This document shows, piece by piece, positions 10,385 through 20,202 of a stretch of DNA of 64,000 nucleotides. The notes under the pieces are model-generated. The model was not told the origin of the DNA. It saw only the letters and a list, made by a program, of their open reading frames with translations, and made no database searches. The position numbers were made by a program, and so were the translations under genes. The DNA lies in the NCBI RefSeq assembly GCF_000959725.1, contig NZ_CP009323.1, positions 2,542,001-2,606,000 on the forward strand, in the 5' to 3' direction. The stretch comes from Burkholderia gladioli (GTDB lineage: Bacteria > Pseudomonadota > Gammaproteobacteria > Burkholderiales > Burkholderiaceae). How positions within the stretch are numbered: the first letter of the stretch is position 1; every line of letters begins with the position of its first letter.

Positions 10385-11377
10385 ATGACCCTCATCGTCA
10401 CCGGCGCAGCCGGCTTCATCGGCGCGAATCTCGTCAAGGCGCTCAACGAGCGCGGCGAGACGCGCATCATCGCGGTCGACAACCTGAGCCGCGCCGACAA
10501 GTTCAGGAACCTGGTCGATTGCGAGATCGACGACTATCTCGACAAGACCGAATTCGTCGAACGCTTCCAGCGCGGCGATTTCGGCAAGGTGCGCGCGGTG
10601 TTCCACGAAGGCGCCTGTTCTGACACGATGGAGACCGACGGCCGCTACATGATGGACAACAACTTCCGCTACAGCCGCGCGGTGCTCGACACCTGCCTGG
10701 CGAACGGCACGCAGTTCCTCTATGCCTCGTCGGCGGCGATCTACGGCGGCTCGACGCGCTTCGTCGAGGAACGCGAAGTGGAGGCGCCGCTCAACGTCTA
10801 CGGCTATTCGAAGTTCCTGTTCGACCAGGTGATCCGCCGCGTGCTGCCGGACGCGAAGAGCCAGATCGCCGGTTTCCGCTACTTCAACGTCTATGGCCCG
10901 CGCGAGACGCACAAGGGTCGCATGGCCTCGGTGGCGTTCCACAACTTCAACCAGTTCCGCGCCGAGGGCAAGGTCAAGCTGTTCGGCGAGTACAACGGTT
11001 ACGCGGCCGGCGAGCAGACGCGCGATTTCGTCTCGGTCGAGGACGTGGTGAAGGTCAACCTGTTCTTCTTCGATCATCCGGAGAAGTCGGGCATCTTCAA
11101 TCTCGGCACGGGCCGCGCCCAGCCCTTCAACGACATCGCCAGCTCGGTGGTCAACACGCTGCGCGCGCTCGACGGCCAGCCGCCGCTGACGCTGGCCGAG
11201 CAGGTCGCGCAGGGGCTGATCGAGTACGTGCCGTTCCCCGATGCGCTGCGCGGCAAGTACCAGTGCTTCACGCAGGCCGACCAGTCGAAGCTGCGCGCGG
11301 CCGGCTACGACGCGCCGTTCCTGACCGTCCAGGAAGGGGTCGACCGTTACGTGCGCTGGCTGTTCGGCCAGCTATAA
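10385..11377 (+). CDS. hldD: ADP-L-glycero-D-manno-heptose 6-epimerase
   Basis: 330-residue extended short-chain dehydrogenase. The NADP-binding motif GAAGFIG is at residues 7-13 and the YxxxK active site is YGYSK at about residue 140. It converts ADP-D-glycero-D-manno-heptose to the L-glycero form used in the LPS inner core. It completes the ugd-hldA-hldD set and is followed immediately by a terminator. Confidence 0.96.
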   Translation: MTLIVTGAAGFIGANLVKALNERGETRIIAVDNLSRADKFRNLVDCEIDDYLDKTEFVERFQRGDFGKVRAVFHEGACSDTMETDGRYMMDNNFRYSRAVLDTCLANGTQFLYASSAAIYGGSTRFVEEREVEAPLNVYGYSKFLFDQVIRRVLPDAKSQIAGFRYFNVYGPRETHKGRMASVAFHNFNQFRAEGKVKLFGEYNGYAAGEQTRDFVSVEDVVKVNLFFFDHPEKSGIFNLGTGRAQPFNDIASSVVNTLRALDGQPPLTLAEQVAQGLIEYVPFPDALRGKYQCFTQADQSKLRAAGYDAPFLTVQEGVDRYVRWLFGQL

Positions 11378-11409
11378 AGCAGCCCGAATCATCCCTAGAC
11401 TGGGTCTCA

Positions 11410-11434
11410 CGGTCGGCAGCCGCCGGCCGTTTTT
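11410..11434 (+). terminator. Rho-independent terminator after hldD
   Basis: Stem CGGTCGGC / GCCGGCCG (one G-U pair), 4-base loop, followed by five T. It ends only 18 bases before the comEA-like start codon, so that gene's ribosome-binding site lies just downstream of it. Confidence 0.8.
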
Positions 11435-11452
11435 CTTGATGGGGAGATCCGG

Positions 11453-11788
11453 ATGCTGAAGAAGATTCTGGTGGTGGCGATGTGGTTTGCGGGGCTCGCG
11501 CAGGCGTGGGCGGCAGTCGACGTCAATCAGGCCAACGATGAGGCGCTGCGCGGCATCAAGGGCATCGGCCCGGCCAAGGCCCGCGCGATCGTCGAGGAGC
11601 GCGAGGCGCATGGCCCGTACAAGGACACGGCCGATCTCGCGCGGCGCGTGAGCGGCATCGGCGAGAAATCGGTCGAGCGGCTGGTGGCCGAGGGCCTGAC
11701 GGTCGGCGCGGCCAAGGCACCGGGCGCGACTCCTCCCGCGGCGGCGGCACGCGGCGCGGCGGCGCCCGCCAAGGCAGCGGGCAAGTGA
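11453..11788 (+). CDS. ComEA-like helix-hairpin-helix DNA-binding protein
   Basis: 111 residues with a cleavable signal peptide (hydrophobic core about 5-18, cut near AWA|AVDVNQ). A helix-hairpin-helix domain follows: VDVNQANDEALRGIKGIGPAKARAIVEE, then a second hairpin around VSGIGEKSVERLV. The tail is Ala/Pro-rich. The fold binds DNA nonspecifically; ComEA proteins bring transforming DNA into the periplasm. A ribosome-binding site (ggggag) precedes the ATG. Whether this short version serves natural competence is inference. Confidence 0.82.
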   Translation: MLKKILVVAMWFAGLAQAWAAVDVNQANDEALRGIKGIGPAKARAIVEEREAHGPYKDTADLARRVSGIGEKSVERLVAEGLTVGAAKAPGATPPAAAARGAAAPAKAAGK

Positions 11789-11867
11789 GGCGCAGGCGTG
11801 CCGCATGAGGCACGCCCGGCCAGGCGATGCCTGACGACTCCTTCAGCCGTCGGCGGCCCGACGGTTT

Positions 11868-11892
11868 CCCGCGGCCCTGCCGCGGGTTTTTT
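11868..11892 (+). terminator. Rho-independent terminator after the comEA-like gene
   Basis: Perfect 7-bp stem CCCGCGG / CCGCGGG with a 5-base loop and six T. Confidence 0.85.
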
Positions 11893-12023
11893 GCGTGATG
11901 CCGACCGAGGTTCGCGCCTGCCGTGAACCAGCGCGCCGTCGCGTGCCGATCCCGCCCCGCGCGGTCGAATCGGCGCTGGATTACAATCGGCGGATTCACC
12001 GGCATCGCAATCACATTACGTCC

Positions 12024-12926
12024 ATGGCTTACAAAACTATCGAAGACACGATCGGCAACACGCCGCTCGTGCAACTCGTCCGGCTGCCGGACGACGAGAT
12101 TCGCGCTCGCAACAACGTGATCCTGGCCAAGCTCGAAGGGAACAACCCGGCCGGCTCGGTGAAGGACCGGCCCGCGCTGTCGATGATCCGCAAGGCCGAG
12201 GAACGCGGGCGCATCAAGCCGGGCGACACGCTGATCGAGGCGACCAGCGGCAACACCGGCATCGCGCTGGCGATGGCCGCGGCGATCCGCGGCTACAAGA
12301 TGGTGCTGATCATGCCCGAGGATCTCTCGGTCGAGCGCCGCCAGAGCATGGCCGCCTATGGCGCCGAGATCATGCTGACGCCGGTCAAGGGCGGCATGGA
12401 GTTCGCGCGCGACCTGGCCGACCAGATGCAGCGCGAAGGCAAGGGCGTGATCCTCGACCAGTTCGCGAATCCCGACAATCCGCTCGCGCACTACGAAACC
12501 ACCGGCCCCGAGATCTGGCGCGACACCGAAGGCCGCGTCACGCACTTCGTGTCGGCGATGGGCACCACCGGCACCATCATGGGCACCTCGCTGTTCCTCA
12601 AGGAGAAGAGCGAGCGTATCGAGATCGTCGGCGCGCAGCCGGAGGAAGGCTCGCGCATCCCCGGCATCCGCAAGTGGCCCGAGGCCTACATGCCGAAGAT
12701 CTTCGACCGCAGCCGGGTCGACCGCGTCGAGAACGTGAGCCAGGCCGCCTCGGAAGCGATGGCGCGCAAGCTCGCGGCCGTCGAGGGCATCTTCTGCGGC
12801 ATCTCCTCGGGCGGCGCCTGCGAGGTGGCGATGCGGATCGCGCGCCAGGTCGAGAACGCGACCATCGTCTTCATCGTCTGCGATCGTGGCGATCGTTACC
12901 TGTCGACGGGCGTGTTCCCGGCCTGA
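12024..12926 (+). CDS. cysM: Cysteine synthase B
   Basis: 300-residue pyridoxal-phosphate enzyme making cysteine from O-acetylserine (CysM also accepts thiosulfate). The PLP lysine is Lys47 in AGSVKDR and the phosphate-binding TSGNTG loop is at residues 74-79. The gap between the MAYKTIEDTIGNTPL opening and the QPEEGSRIPGIRKW stretch fits the CysM rather than the CysK subgroup. A TACAAT -10-like box lies at about 11982-11987. It is followed by a terminator shared with the convergent mltB. Confidence 0.94.
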   Translation: MAYKTIEDTIGNTPLVQLVRLPDDEIRARNNVILAKLEGNNPAGSVKDRPALSMIRKAEERGRIKPGDTLIEATSGNTGIALAMAAAIRGYKMVLIMPEDLSVERRQSMAAYGAEIMLTPVKGGMEFARDLADQMQREGKGVILDQFANPDNPLAHYETTGPEIWRDTEGRVTHFVSAMGTTGTIMGTSLFLKEKSERIEIVGAQPEEGSRIPGIRKWPEAYMPKIFDRSRVDRVENVSQAASEAMARKLAAVEGIFCGISSGGACEVAMRIARQVENATIVFIVCDRGDRYLSTGVFPA

Positions 12927-12968
12927 TCGCCGATGTCGCGATGAAACGCGCCGCGCGGCGCGTCCATG

Positions 12969-13004
12969 AAAAAAGCGCTGCTCCGAAGAGGCAGCGCTTT
13001 TTTT
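12969..13004. terminator. Bidirectional terminator between cysM and mltB
   Basis: AAAAAAGCGCTGC / GCAGCGCTTTTTTT inverted repeat. The A run on one side and the T run on the other suit termination of both convergent genes. Confidence 0.9.
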
Positions 13005-13026
13005 ATCGGCAATCGCGGGATCTTGC

Positions 13027-14253
13027 CTACTGCGTGGCCAGCATCTTCTGCTTGACGCGCTCGCCGAGCTGGTAGACCGCCAGGGCGTAGAAGAAGCTGC
13101 GGTTGTAGCGCGTCAGCACGTAGAAGTTCTGCAGCCCCAGCTTGTACTCGGTCGCGCGGTTGGGGCTGGGCAGGTCGACCACCGTCACCGGCGTGCCGGC
13201 CTCGGCGCGCACGTCGACCGAGGGCTCGTCGAGCGCCAGGCCGGCCTGCGTCAGTTGCGACAGGCTCAGGTGCGGCTCGGGCTTGCCGTCGGCCGCGGCC
13301 TGCGCGACACCCTGGCTGCCCGCATCGGGCGCGATCTCCCAGACCACCGGACGGCCCGGCTGCCAGCCGTGCTGCTTCAGGTAGTTGGCGACGCTGCCGA
13401 TCGCATCGGCGGTGCTCGCGCGCAGGTCGATATGGCCATTGCCCTCGTAGTCGACCGCATAGGCGCGGATGCTGCTCGGCAGGAACTGAGGAATGCCGAT
13501 CGCGCCCGTGTACGAACCCACCACGCTGGTCGGGTCGATCTGGCTGTCGCGTGTCCAGACCAGGAAGTCCTCCAGGTTCTTGCGGAAGGTCGCCTGCCGG
13601 TCGGCGCGGTTCGGCGTGTCCGGATAGTCGAAGGCGAGCGTGGTCAGCGCGTCGAGCGCGGGGAAGTTGCCCATGTAGCGGCCGTAGATGGTCTCGACGC
13701 CGATGATGCCGACGATTACCTCGGGCGGCACGCCGAACTCGGCCGAGGCGCGCTGCAGCGTGGCCTGGTTGGCACGCCAGAACTTCACGCCGGCGTTGAT
13801 GCGGATCGTGTCGAGAAAGCGCGATTGGTAGACGCGCCAGTTCTTTACCGAGGGCGAGGGCGCCGGGCGCACCAGCTTGACCGCGGTGGCCGAATAGTTC
13901 GCAGTGGCGAACAATGCGCGCAGGCGCGCCGGGTCCAGGCCGTCGCGCGCGGCGACCTCGTGGATGAAGGCATCGACCTTGGGATTGTTCGCGTACTGCC
14001 GCGGCACGATCTGTTCCTCGGACGGCGACAGGCCGGCAGCCGGCAGGGGCTGCGGAGCCGCCGGCTGGGCCGGCACGGGGGCCGGGGCGGGCGTGGTCGC
14101 GATCGCCGGGCTTGCCTGCGAGGCTTGCGGGCCGGCCGGCGTCTGCGCGCATGCGGCCAGCGTCGCGACCACCGCCGCGAGCGCGAGGCTCGTGAGCGGG
14201 AAACGTGAGCGGAAACGAAGCGGGGAGGAGACAGCGGACGATCGGAAAGTCAT
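13027..14253 (-). CDS. mltB: Membrane-bound lytic murein transglycosylase B
   Basis: 408-residue lipoprotein. The start at 14253 gives a lipoprotein signal peptide ending in the lipobox LAAC (about residues 31-34); a longer reading to 14328 would bury it. The catalytic glutamate lies in VETIYGRYMGNF, followed by the SLT-B-type GAIGIPQFLPSS segment. The enzyme cleaves peptidoglycan to 1,6-anhydro-muropeptides at the inner face of the outer membrane. A Pro/Ala/Gln-rich linker follows the lipobox. It is convergent with cysM. Confidence 0.92.
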   Translation of the reverse strand: MTFRSSAVSSPLRFRSRFPLTSLALAAVVATLAACAQTPAGPQASQASPAIATTPAPAPVPAQPAAPQPLPAAGLSPSEEQIVPRQYANNPKVDAFIHEVAARDGLDPARLRALFATANYSATAVKLVRPAPSPSVKNWRVYQSRFLDTIRINAGVKFWRANQATLQRASAEFGVPPEVIVGIIGVETIYGRYMGNFPALDALTTLAFDYPDTPNRADRQATFRKNLEDFLVWTRDSQIDPTSVVGSYTGAIGIPQFLPSSIRAYAVDYEGNGHIDLRASTADAIGSVANYLKQHGWQPGRPVVWEIAPDAGSQGVAQAAADGKPEPHLSLSQLTQAGLALDEPSVDVRAEAGTPVTVVDLPSPNRATEYKLGLQNFYVLTRYNRSFFYALAVYQLGERVKQKMLATQ

Positions 14254-14433
14254 GGGAACCGGGGGAGAGGACGACGCGGTTGAGTTCGGGCCAGTATAAC
14301 TGAGGCATCCCGCGCCCCGGCTCGGCATGCCGGCCGCTGTGGTAAGTTAGCGGCGGATTCGCACGCGGCCAAACGCGTCATCATCATCGAAGGAGACTCG
14401 CGGCCCGGACGCGCCGGGGCCGCGAAACACGTC

Positions 14434-15357
14434 ATGGCAACCGCCTTTTACACGCATCCCGACTGCCTGCTGCACGAGATGGGCGAATGGCATCCGGAAT
14501 GTCCGTCGCGGCTGTCGGCGATCCAGGATCAACTGATCGCGAGCCGCATCGACGAACTGATCGAGCACGAAAGCGCGCCCTTCGCCAGCGAGGCCGCCCT
14601 CGCGCGCGTGCACACTCGGGCCCATATCGACTACATCAAGTCGAACGTGCCGGCCGAAGGCTACTGCGAGCTCGATCCCGACACCTCGATGAACCGCCAT
14701 ACCTGGCAGGCCGCCCTGCGCGCCGCGGGTGCCGCGATCGCGGCCACCGACGCGGTGCTCGAGGGCCGCTACGACAACGCCTTCTGCAGCGTGCGCCCGC
14801 CCGGCCATCATGCCGAGCCGGCGCGTGCGATGGGCTTCTGCTTCTTCAACAACGTGGCGATCGCCGCGCGTCACGCGCTCGACGTGCACGGGCTCGAACG
14901 CGTCGCCGTGATCGACTTCGACGTGCATCACGGCAACGGCACCGAGGCCGCCTTCTCGAACGACCCGCGCGTGCTGATGTGCAGCTTCTTCCAGCACCCG
15001 CTGTTCCCCTTCTCGGGCACCGAGCATCCGGCGCCGAACATGCTCAACGTGCCGGTGCCGGCGCGCACCAGCGGCATGGCGATCCGCGAGACGGTGGACA
15101 TGCTGTGGCTGCCGCGGCTGGAGGCGTTCCGCCCGCAGATGCTGTTCGTGTCGGCCGGCTTCGACGCGCATCGCGAGGACGATCTCGGCCGAATGGGTCT
15201 GGTCGAGGCCGACTACGAATGGTTGACCACGCAGATCTGCGAGATCGCCCGCAAGCATGCGCAGGGGCGCGTGGTGAGCTGCCTCGAGGGCGGCTACAAC
15301 CTGTCGGCGCTGGGCCGCAGCGTGGTCGCGCACCTGCGCGTGCTGGCCGGCGTCTGA
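14434..15357 (+). CDS. Histone deacetylase-family (acetylpolyamine amidohydrolase-like) protein
   Basis: 307-residue zinc hydrolase of the arginase/deacetylase superfamily. Three diagnostic motifs are intact: RPPGHHAEP (tandem catalytic histidines), the zinc-binding FDVHHGNGT, and SAGFDAH. Bacterial members remove acetyl groups from polyamines or other small amides; histones are not the substrate. There is no signal peptide, so it should be cytoplasmic. It stands alone, 180 bases from divergent mltB. The exact substrate cannot be told from sequence. Confidence 0.9.
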   Translation: MATAFYTHPDCLLHEMGEWHPECPSRLSAIQDQLIASRIDELIEHESAPFASEAALARVHTRAHIDYIKSNVPAEGYCELDPDTSMNRHTWQAALRAAGAAIAATDAVLEGRYDNAFCSVRPPGHHAEPARAMGFCFFNNVAIAARHALDVHGLERVAVIDFDVHHGNGTEAAFSNDPRVLMCSFFQHPLFPFSGTEHPAPNMLNVPVPARTSGMAIRETVDMLWLPRLEAFRPQMLFVSAGFDAHREDDLGRMGLVEADYEWLTTQICEIARKHAQGRVVSCLEGGYNLSALGRSVVAHLRVLAGV

Positions 15358-15463
15358 GCGCCGGAGGCGCGCCGCCGGCCGGCGTGTGCCTTGGCGACGG
15401 CGTCTCCTCGACGCCTGCCCGCCGTGTTGTCGGCGCGGCCTTTCCCGATTTTCTTCTACGAGT

Positions 15464-16366
15464 TCAACTGCGCGCCACGATCCAGTCGATCAGCGCGCCG
15501 ATCACGCGCTCTCGTTCGAGGTCGTTCATGGTCTCGTGGTAGTTGCCTTCGTAAAGCGTGAGGGTCTTGTCGGCCGGCCCGGCCTGCGCGCCGAACTCGC
15601 GGCTGCCTTCCGGCTCGGTCAGCTTGTCGGCGGTGCCGTGGTAGATCAGCGTCGGCAGCGCCAGCGAGGCGCGCCCGCGCGCGATGCGCTCCATCGCGAC
15701 CAGGATTTCCGCGCCGGTGCGCGCGGGCACGGCGCCGTGCTGGACCAGCGGATCGGCGCGGTTGGCGGCCACCACCTCGGGGTCGCGCGAGAGCAGGGCA
15801 GCATCGATCTTCAAGGCCGGAAAACGCGGCCAGGCGCGGCTCATGAAGCGGCTGGCCGCCAGCATCCAGCGCGGCACGTCGCGGCCGGGCGCCAGCGCGG
15901 GGCTCGACAGCACCAATCCGGCGAGGGGCTGCCCACGTGCCGGCGCGCGCTCGATCGCATACAGCGCGGCGATCGCGCCGCCCATGCTGTGGCCCATCAG
16001 GAACAGCTGCACGCCCTCGCGCCTGGCGAAACTCACCAGGGCATCGGCGTCGTCGAGGTATTGGTCGAAGCGATCGACCCAGGTGCGCCGGCCCGGCGAG
16101 CAGCCGTGGCCGCGCAGGTCGATGGCCACCAGCTCGATGCCGGCCGCCGCCAGCCGCGCGGCCAGCGCGTCGTAGCGGCGCGCGTGCTCGGCCAGACCGT
16201 GGAGCAGGGCGACGGTGGCGCGGGGCGCCTGGCGGCCGCCATCGGCCGCGGCCCAGCCCTGCCATCGAAAGGCCACCAGCCCGAGGCCGTCGGCGCTGCG
16301 CACCTGGGCGCGCGCCGGGCGGCCGGCCCGGGCCTCGGGCCCGGATGAAGAGGCTGTCGCGTTCAT
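15464..16366 (-). CDS. Alpha/beta hydrolase, monoacylglycerol lipase/lysophospholipase type
   Basis: 300-residue Hydrolase_4/PldB-like enzyme. The nucleophile elbow is GHSMGG, the acid is the Asp in YHGTADKLTEP, and the histidine is in YEGNYHE near the C-terminus; the oxyanion HG pair is in LLHGLAEH. The start at 16366 has GGAG nine bases upstream; a reading from 16408 adds 14 residues with no such site. Members cleave monoglycerides or lysophospholipids. It is convergent with the deacetylase-like gene and divergent from metN. Confidence 0.88.
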   Translation of the reverse strand: MNATASSSGPEARAGRPARAQVRSADGLGLVAFRWQGWAAADGGRQAPRATVALLHGLAEHARRYDALAARLAAAGIELVAIDLRGHGCSPGRRTWVDRFDQYLDDADALVSFARREGVQLFLMGHSMGGAIAALYAIERAPARGQPLAGLVLSSPALAPGRDVPRWMLAASRFMSRAWPRFPALKIDAALLSRDPEVVAANRADPLVQHGAVPARTGAEILVAMERIARGRASLALPTLIYHGTADKLTEPEGSREFGAQAGPADKTLTLYEGNYHETMNDLERERVIGALIDWIVARS

Positions 16367-16593
16367 CGGCGGTGTCTCCATTAATCGTTCTGGGTTGCCG
16401 AGGATCATAGTCGCGCCGCGACCGGCCTGCGCGGGAACGCACCTCTAATTTCGCCTGGTTATGAAAGCAGCGAAATCGATTATTAAGGGAAATGAGGCCC
16501 TTGCGTTAAAATGCGCGGCTATTCCCGGATATGACGGCGGCCGCCGGCGAGGCCCGACACGATCGGCTTCGCAGCTTCCGCCGTTTTGTTTAC

Positions 16594-17628
16594 ATGATCG
16601 AAATTCGCAACCTGTCGCAGCGATTCGCCGGGCCGCAAGGCTGGATCGAGGCGCTGCACGACGTCAACCTGACGATTCCCCGCGGCGAGGTGTTCGGCAT
16701 CATCGGCCGCAGCGGTGCCGGCAAGAGCACGCTGGTGCGCACCATCAACCTGCTCACGCGCCCCAGCGAGGGCAACGTGGTGGTGGACGGCCGCGACCTG
16801 ACCGCGTTGTCGGCGGCCGATCTGCGCGCCGCGCGCCGCGACATCGGCATGATCTTCCAGCATTTCAACCTGCTGTCCTCGCGCACCGTCTACGAGAACG
16901 TGGCCCTGCCGCTCGAGCTGGCCGGCGTGAAGCGAGCGGAAATCGAGGCGACCGTGCTGCCCCTGCTGGAGCTGGTGGGGCTGACGGCGCAGAAGGATCG
17001 CTACCCGGCCCAGATCAGCGGCGGCCAGAAGCAGCGCGTGGGCATCGCGCGGGCGCTGGCCAGCAAGCCCAAGGTGCTGCTGTCGGACGAGGCGACCTCG
17101 GCGCTCGACCCGGAAACGACGCGTGCGATCCTCGACCTGCTGCGCAGGATCAACCGCGAACTGGGCCTCACCATCGTGCTGATCACGCACCAGATGGAGG
17201 TGATCAAGCAGGTCTGCGATCGCGTGGCGGTGCTCGATGCCGGCCGCGTGGTCGAGACCGGGCCGGTGATCGAGGTCTTCATGCAGCCGCACCACGAGGT
17301 CACGCGCGCGCTGATCGGCGACGTGATCGCGCAGGAATTGCCGCCGGCGCTGAAGGCACGCGTGGCCGAGCGCCTGAAGAGCGGCCGCGGCCACCTGCTG
17401 CGCCTGGCCTTCACCGGCAGCGGTGTGGACCAGCCGATCCTGTCGGAGACGATCCGCCGCTACGAGCTGGACTTCAACATCCTGCATGGCCAGATCGACG
17501 AGATCCAGGGCCAGGCCTTCGGCTCGCTGGCGGTGCTGGCGGGCGGCGAGCCCGGCAAGGTCGGCGAGGCGCTCGCGTATCTGCGCGAGCAGGGCGTGGT
17601 GGTCGAGGAGTTGTCGCATGTTGAGTGA
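16594..17628 (+). CDS. metN: Methionine ABC transporter ATP-binding protein
   Basis: 344 residues. Walker [10 protein letters not shown] is at 38-46, the ABC signature [14 protein letters not shown] around 142-155, then Walker B LLSDEAT. A C-terminal NIL (ACT-like) domain from about residue 270 binds methionine and inhibits transport in the E. coli homologue. It energises uptake of D- and L-methionine with MetI and MetQ. The start is set at 16594 ([11 protein letters not shown]) to match the family. It overlaps metI by 11 bases. Confidence 0.95.
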   Translation: MIEIRNLSQRFAGPQGWIEALHDVNLTIPRGEVFGIIGRSGAGKSTLVRTINLLTRPSEGNVVVDGRDLTALSAADLRAARRDIGMIFQHFNLLSSRTVYENVALPLELAGVKRAEIEATVLPLLELVGLTAQKDRYPAQISGGQKQRVGIARALASKPKVLLSDEATSALDPETTRAILDLLRRINRELGLTIVLITHQMEVIKQVCDRVAVLDAGRVVETGPVIEVFMQPHHEVTRALIGDVIAQELPPALKARVAERLKSGRGHLLRLAFTGSGVDQPILSETIRRYELDFNILHGQIDEIQGQAFGSLAVLAGGEPGKVGEALAYLREQGVVVEELSHVE

Positions 17629-18271
17629 AATGCTGGATATGTTCGTGCAGTCGTTCTGGGAGACGCTGATCATGGTCGGCATCTCGGGCGTGGTCGGCGC
17701 GCTGGTCGGGCTGCCGCTCGGCGTGCTGCTGTACCTGACCGATCGCCAGGGCGTGCTGCAGAACCTCGGCGTCAATCGCGCGCTGGGCGGGCTGGTCAAC
17801 GCGGTGCGCTCGACTCCCTTCATCATCCTGCTGGTGGCGGTGATTCCGTTCACGCGCCTGATCGTCGGTTCGTCGATCGGCACCGCCGCCGCCGTGGTGC
17901 CCCTGACGCTGGCCTCGGCGCCGTTCATCGCGCGGCTGGTCGAGACCGCGCTGCGCGAGGTCGACCGCGGGCTGATCGAGGCCGCGCTGGCGATGGGCGC
18001 CACCACCCGCCAGATCGTGTTCAAGGTGCTGCTGCCCGAAGCCTGGCCCGGCATCGTGGCGGGGCTGACCATCACCTTCGTGTCGCTGGTCGGCTACTCG
18101 GCGATGGCCGGCGCGATCGGCGGCGGCGGGCTCGGCGATCTCGGCATCCGCTATGGCTACCAGCGCTACGAGCCCGAGGTGATGTGGACCGTGGTGGTGA
18201 TCCTGATCGTGTTCGTGCAGATCGTGCAGTCGTTCGGCGACTGGCTGGTGCGTCGGCTCAGTCATCGCTGA
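17618..18271 (+). CDS. metI: Methionine ABC transporter permease
   Basis: 217-residue inner-membrane permease with about five membrane segments and the cytoplasmic EAA coupling loop ([22 protein letters not shown]), followed by [26 protein letters not shown], a hallmark of MetI. The start at 17618 lies inside the end of metN, indicating translational coupling. metQ follows 136 bases later. Confidence 0.95.
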   Translation: MLSEMLDMFVQSFWETLIMVGISGVVGALVGLPLGVLLYLTDRQGVLQNLGVNRALGGLVNAVRSTPFIILLVAVIPFTRLIVGSSIGTAAAVVPLTLASAPFIARLVETALREVDRGLIEAALAMGATTRQIVFKVLLPEAWPGIVAGLTITFVSLVGYSAMAGAIGGGGLGDLGIRYGYQRYEPEVMWTVVVILIVFVQIVQSFGDWLVRRLSHR

Positions 18272-18407
18272 ACCTGCGTTGAAGCCCTGGCCGGCGGTCG
18301 ACGCCGCTATTGCTGATTCCCCGTCGGGCCCTCGCGCGGCCCGTCGCCCTTGCCGACCCGATCGCCTGGCTTGATGCCGGGCGATCCTCATCACGGAGCC
18401 TGTCCCG

Positions 18408-19202
18408 ATGCAAAGACGCAAGCTTGTCGCCGGCGCGCTGCTGGCTGCCGTCGTGCTCGGTTTCGGTGCCGCGCGCGCGGCGGCCGAGACGATCCGCGTC
18501 GGCGTGACGGCCGGCCCGCATGCGCAGGTGATGGAGGCGGTGAAGAAGGTGGCCGCCGCGCAGGGGCTCGAGATCCGTATCGTCGAGTTCTCCGACTACG
18601 TGCAGCCCAATGCGGCGCTGGCGGCGGGCGACCTCGACGCGAACAGCTACCAGCACGCGCCGTATCTGGCCGCGCAGGTCAAGGATCGCGGCTACCGGAT
18701 CGTGCGCGTGGCCGATACCGTGACCTTCCCGATGGGCATCTATTCGAAGCGGATTGCGTCGCTGTCGGCGCTGCCCAAGGGCGCGCGGATCGCGATTCCG
18801 AACGATCCCACCAATGGCGGGCGGGCCCTGCTGTTGCTGCAGAAGCAGGGCGTGATCAAGCTGCGCGATGGCGCAGGGCTGGCCGCGACGCGCTTCGATA
18901 TCGTCGGCAATCCGTCCGGCGTGAAGATCGTCGAACTGGACGCGGCGCAGATCCCGCGCTCGCTGGCCGATGTCGACGCGGCCGTGATCAACACCAATTT
19001 CGCGATGGAAGCGGGCCTGCAGCCCAGGCGCGACGCGATCGCGATCGAGAGCGCGGACGGCCCTTACGTGAACATCCTGGCGGTGCGCGAGGCGGATCGG
19101 GGCAAGCCCTGGGTCGCCAAGCTGGTGGCCGCCTACCGCTCGCCCGAGGTGAAGCGCTATCTGGAAGGCAAATTCGGCGGCGCGGTGATCGCGTCGTGGT
19201 GA
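18408..19202 (+). CDS. metQ: Methionine-binding protein of the MetNIQ transporter
   Basis: 264-residue NlpA/MetQ-family substrate-binding protein. A signal peptide covers about residues 1-27 (cut near ARAAA|ETIRVG). There is no cysteine at a lipobox, so it should be a soluble periplasmic protein rather than a lipoprotein as in E. coli. Ligand-pocket segments ELVAGDLDANSYQH-like (here AALAAGDLDANSYQHAP) and VINTNFA are conserved. It lies downstream of metNI and is followed by a terminator. Confidence 0.93.
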   Translation: MQRRKLVAGALLAAVVLGFGAARAAAETIRVGVTAGPHAQVMEAVKKVAAAQGLEIRIVEFSDYVQPNAALAAGDLDANSYQHAPYLAAQVKDRGYRIVRVADTVTFPMGIYSKRIASLSALPKGARIAIPNDPTNGGRALLLLQKQGVIKLRDGAGLAATRFDIVGNPSGVKIVELDAAQIPRSLADVDAAVINTNFAMEAGLQPRRDAIAIESADGPYVNILAVREADRGKPWVAKLVAAYRSPEVKRYLEGKFGGAVIASW

Positions 19203-19252
19203 CCGGCGCGCGGTGGAGCATCGTGCGTGCCGGCGATTAGAGGCGGGGGTCC

Positions 19253-19281
19253 AAAACCCGGGCTTGGCGTCCGGGTTTTTT
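19253..19281 (+). terminator. Rho-independent terminator after metQ
   Basis: AACCCGG / CCGGGTT stem with a 9-base loop and a run of six to seven T. Confidence 0.85.
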
Positions 19282-19294
19282 CTCCCTTAAAATA

Positions 19295-19306
19295 GAACGA
19301 TCGTTC
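19295..19306. promoter_or_regulatory. Palindromic candidate operator upstream of etfBA
   Basis: Perfect 12-bp palindrome GAACGATCGTTC, embedded in a partly symmetric AT-rich frame (AATA...TATT). It lies 133 bases before etfB, just after the metQ terminator. The size and symmetry resemble TetR-family operators, a class known to control fatty-acid catabolism genes in beta-proteobacteria. The regulator is not in this window. Confidence 0.5.
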
Positions 19307-19369
19307 GCTATTGCCGGCGTGTCGCCGAATGCCGTTATCCTCGTCGGTCGAGGGGCCGCGAGGCCCGGG

Positions 19370-19400
19370 TTGCCGCCTCGGAGGTGGGCGACACTATAAA
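19370..19400 (+). promoter_or_regulatory. Possible sigma-70 promoter of etfBA
   Basis: TTGCCG (19370-19375) and TATAAA (19395-19400) separated by 19 bp, about 40 bases before the etfB start. The spacing is slightly long, so the call is tentative. Confidence 0.4.
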
Positions 19401-19438
19401 ATGGCCGTCGGTCGTATTCGTAACTTTGGAGCGTGTGC

Positions 19439-20188
19439 ATGAAAATCCTGGTGCCGGTAAAGAGAGTGGTCGACTACAACGTGAAGGTTCGCGTGAAGTC
19501 GGACGGAACGGGCGTCGATATCGCGAACGTGAAGATGTCGATGAACCCGTTCGATGAGATCGCGGTGGAAGAGGCGGTGCGCCTGAAGGAAGCGGGCACG
19601 GCGACGGAAGTGATCGCCGTGTCGATCGGCGTGGCGCAGGCGCAGGAGACGCTGCGCACGGCGCTGGCGATCGGCGCGGACCGCGCGATCCTGGTGGAAG
19701 CCGGCGAAGGCGTGGAGCCGCTGGGCGTGGCGAAGATCCTGAAGGCGCTGGTGGACAAGGAGCAGCCGCAACTGGTGATCCTCGGCAAGCAGGCGATCGA
19801 CGACGATTCGAACCAGACGGGCCAGATGCTGGCGGCGCTGGCAGGCCTGCCGCAAGCGACCTTCGCCTCGAAGGTGACGGTGGCCGACGGTAAAGCCACC
19901 GTCGCGCGCGAAGTGGACGGCGGCTCGGAAACGCTGGCGCTGACGCTGCCGGCGGTGGTGACCACCGACCTGCGCCTGAACGAGCCGCGCTACGTGACGC
20001 TGCCCAACATCATGAAGGCGAAGAAGAAGCCCCTCGAGACGGTGAAGCCGGAAGACCTGGGCGTGGACGTGAGCCCACGCCTGAAGACGCTGAAGGTGTC
20101 GGAGCCGCCCAAGCGCGCGGCGGGTGTGAAGGTGGCCGACGTGAAGACGCTGGTCGAGAAGCTGAAGACCGAAGCGAAAGTGCTGTAA
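19439..20188 (+). CDS. etfB: Electron transfer flavoprotein beta subunit
   Basis: 249 residues opening [20 protein letters not shown], with the AMP-binding/recognition-loop region of EtfB around residues 120-135 ([15 protein letters not shown]). It forms a heterodimer with EtfA that takes electrons from acyl-CoA dehydrogenases to ETF-ubiquinone oxidoreductase. ATG 19439 has a GGAG about 9 bases upstream. etfA follows after 14 bases, and an acyl-CoA dehydrogenase follows etfA. Confidence 0.96.
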   Translation: MKILVPVKRVVDYNVKVRVKSDGTGVDIANVKMSMNPFDEIAVEEAVRLKEAGTATEVIAVSIGVAQAQETLRTALAIGADRAILVEAGEGVEPLGVAKILKALVDKEQPQLVILGKQAIDDDSNQTGQMLAALAGLPQATFASKVTVADGKATVAREVDGGSETLALTLPAVVTTDLRLNEPRYVTLPNIMKAKKKPLETVKPEDLGVDVSPRLKTLKVSEPPKRAAGVKVADVKTLVEKLKTEAKVL

Positions 20189-20202
20189 GGGGAGACGAGA
20201 AG

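Noticed and set aside
16409..16593. SAM-type riboswitch before metN
   Set aside because: No recognised SAM riboswitch fold could be drawn; only a weak TAAAAT box near 16507 was seen.
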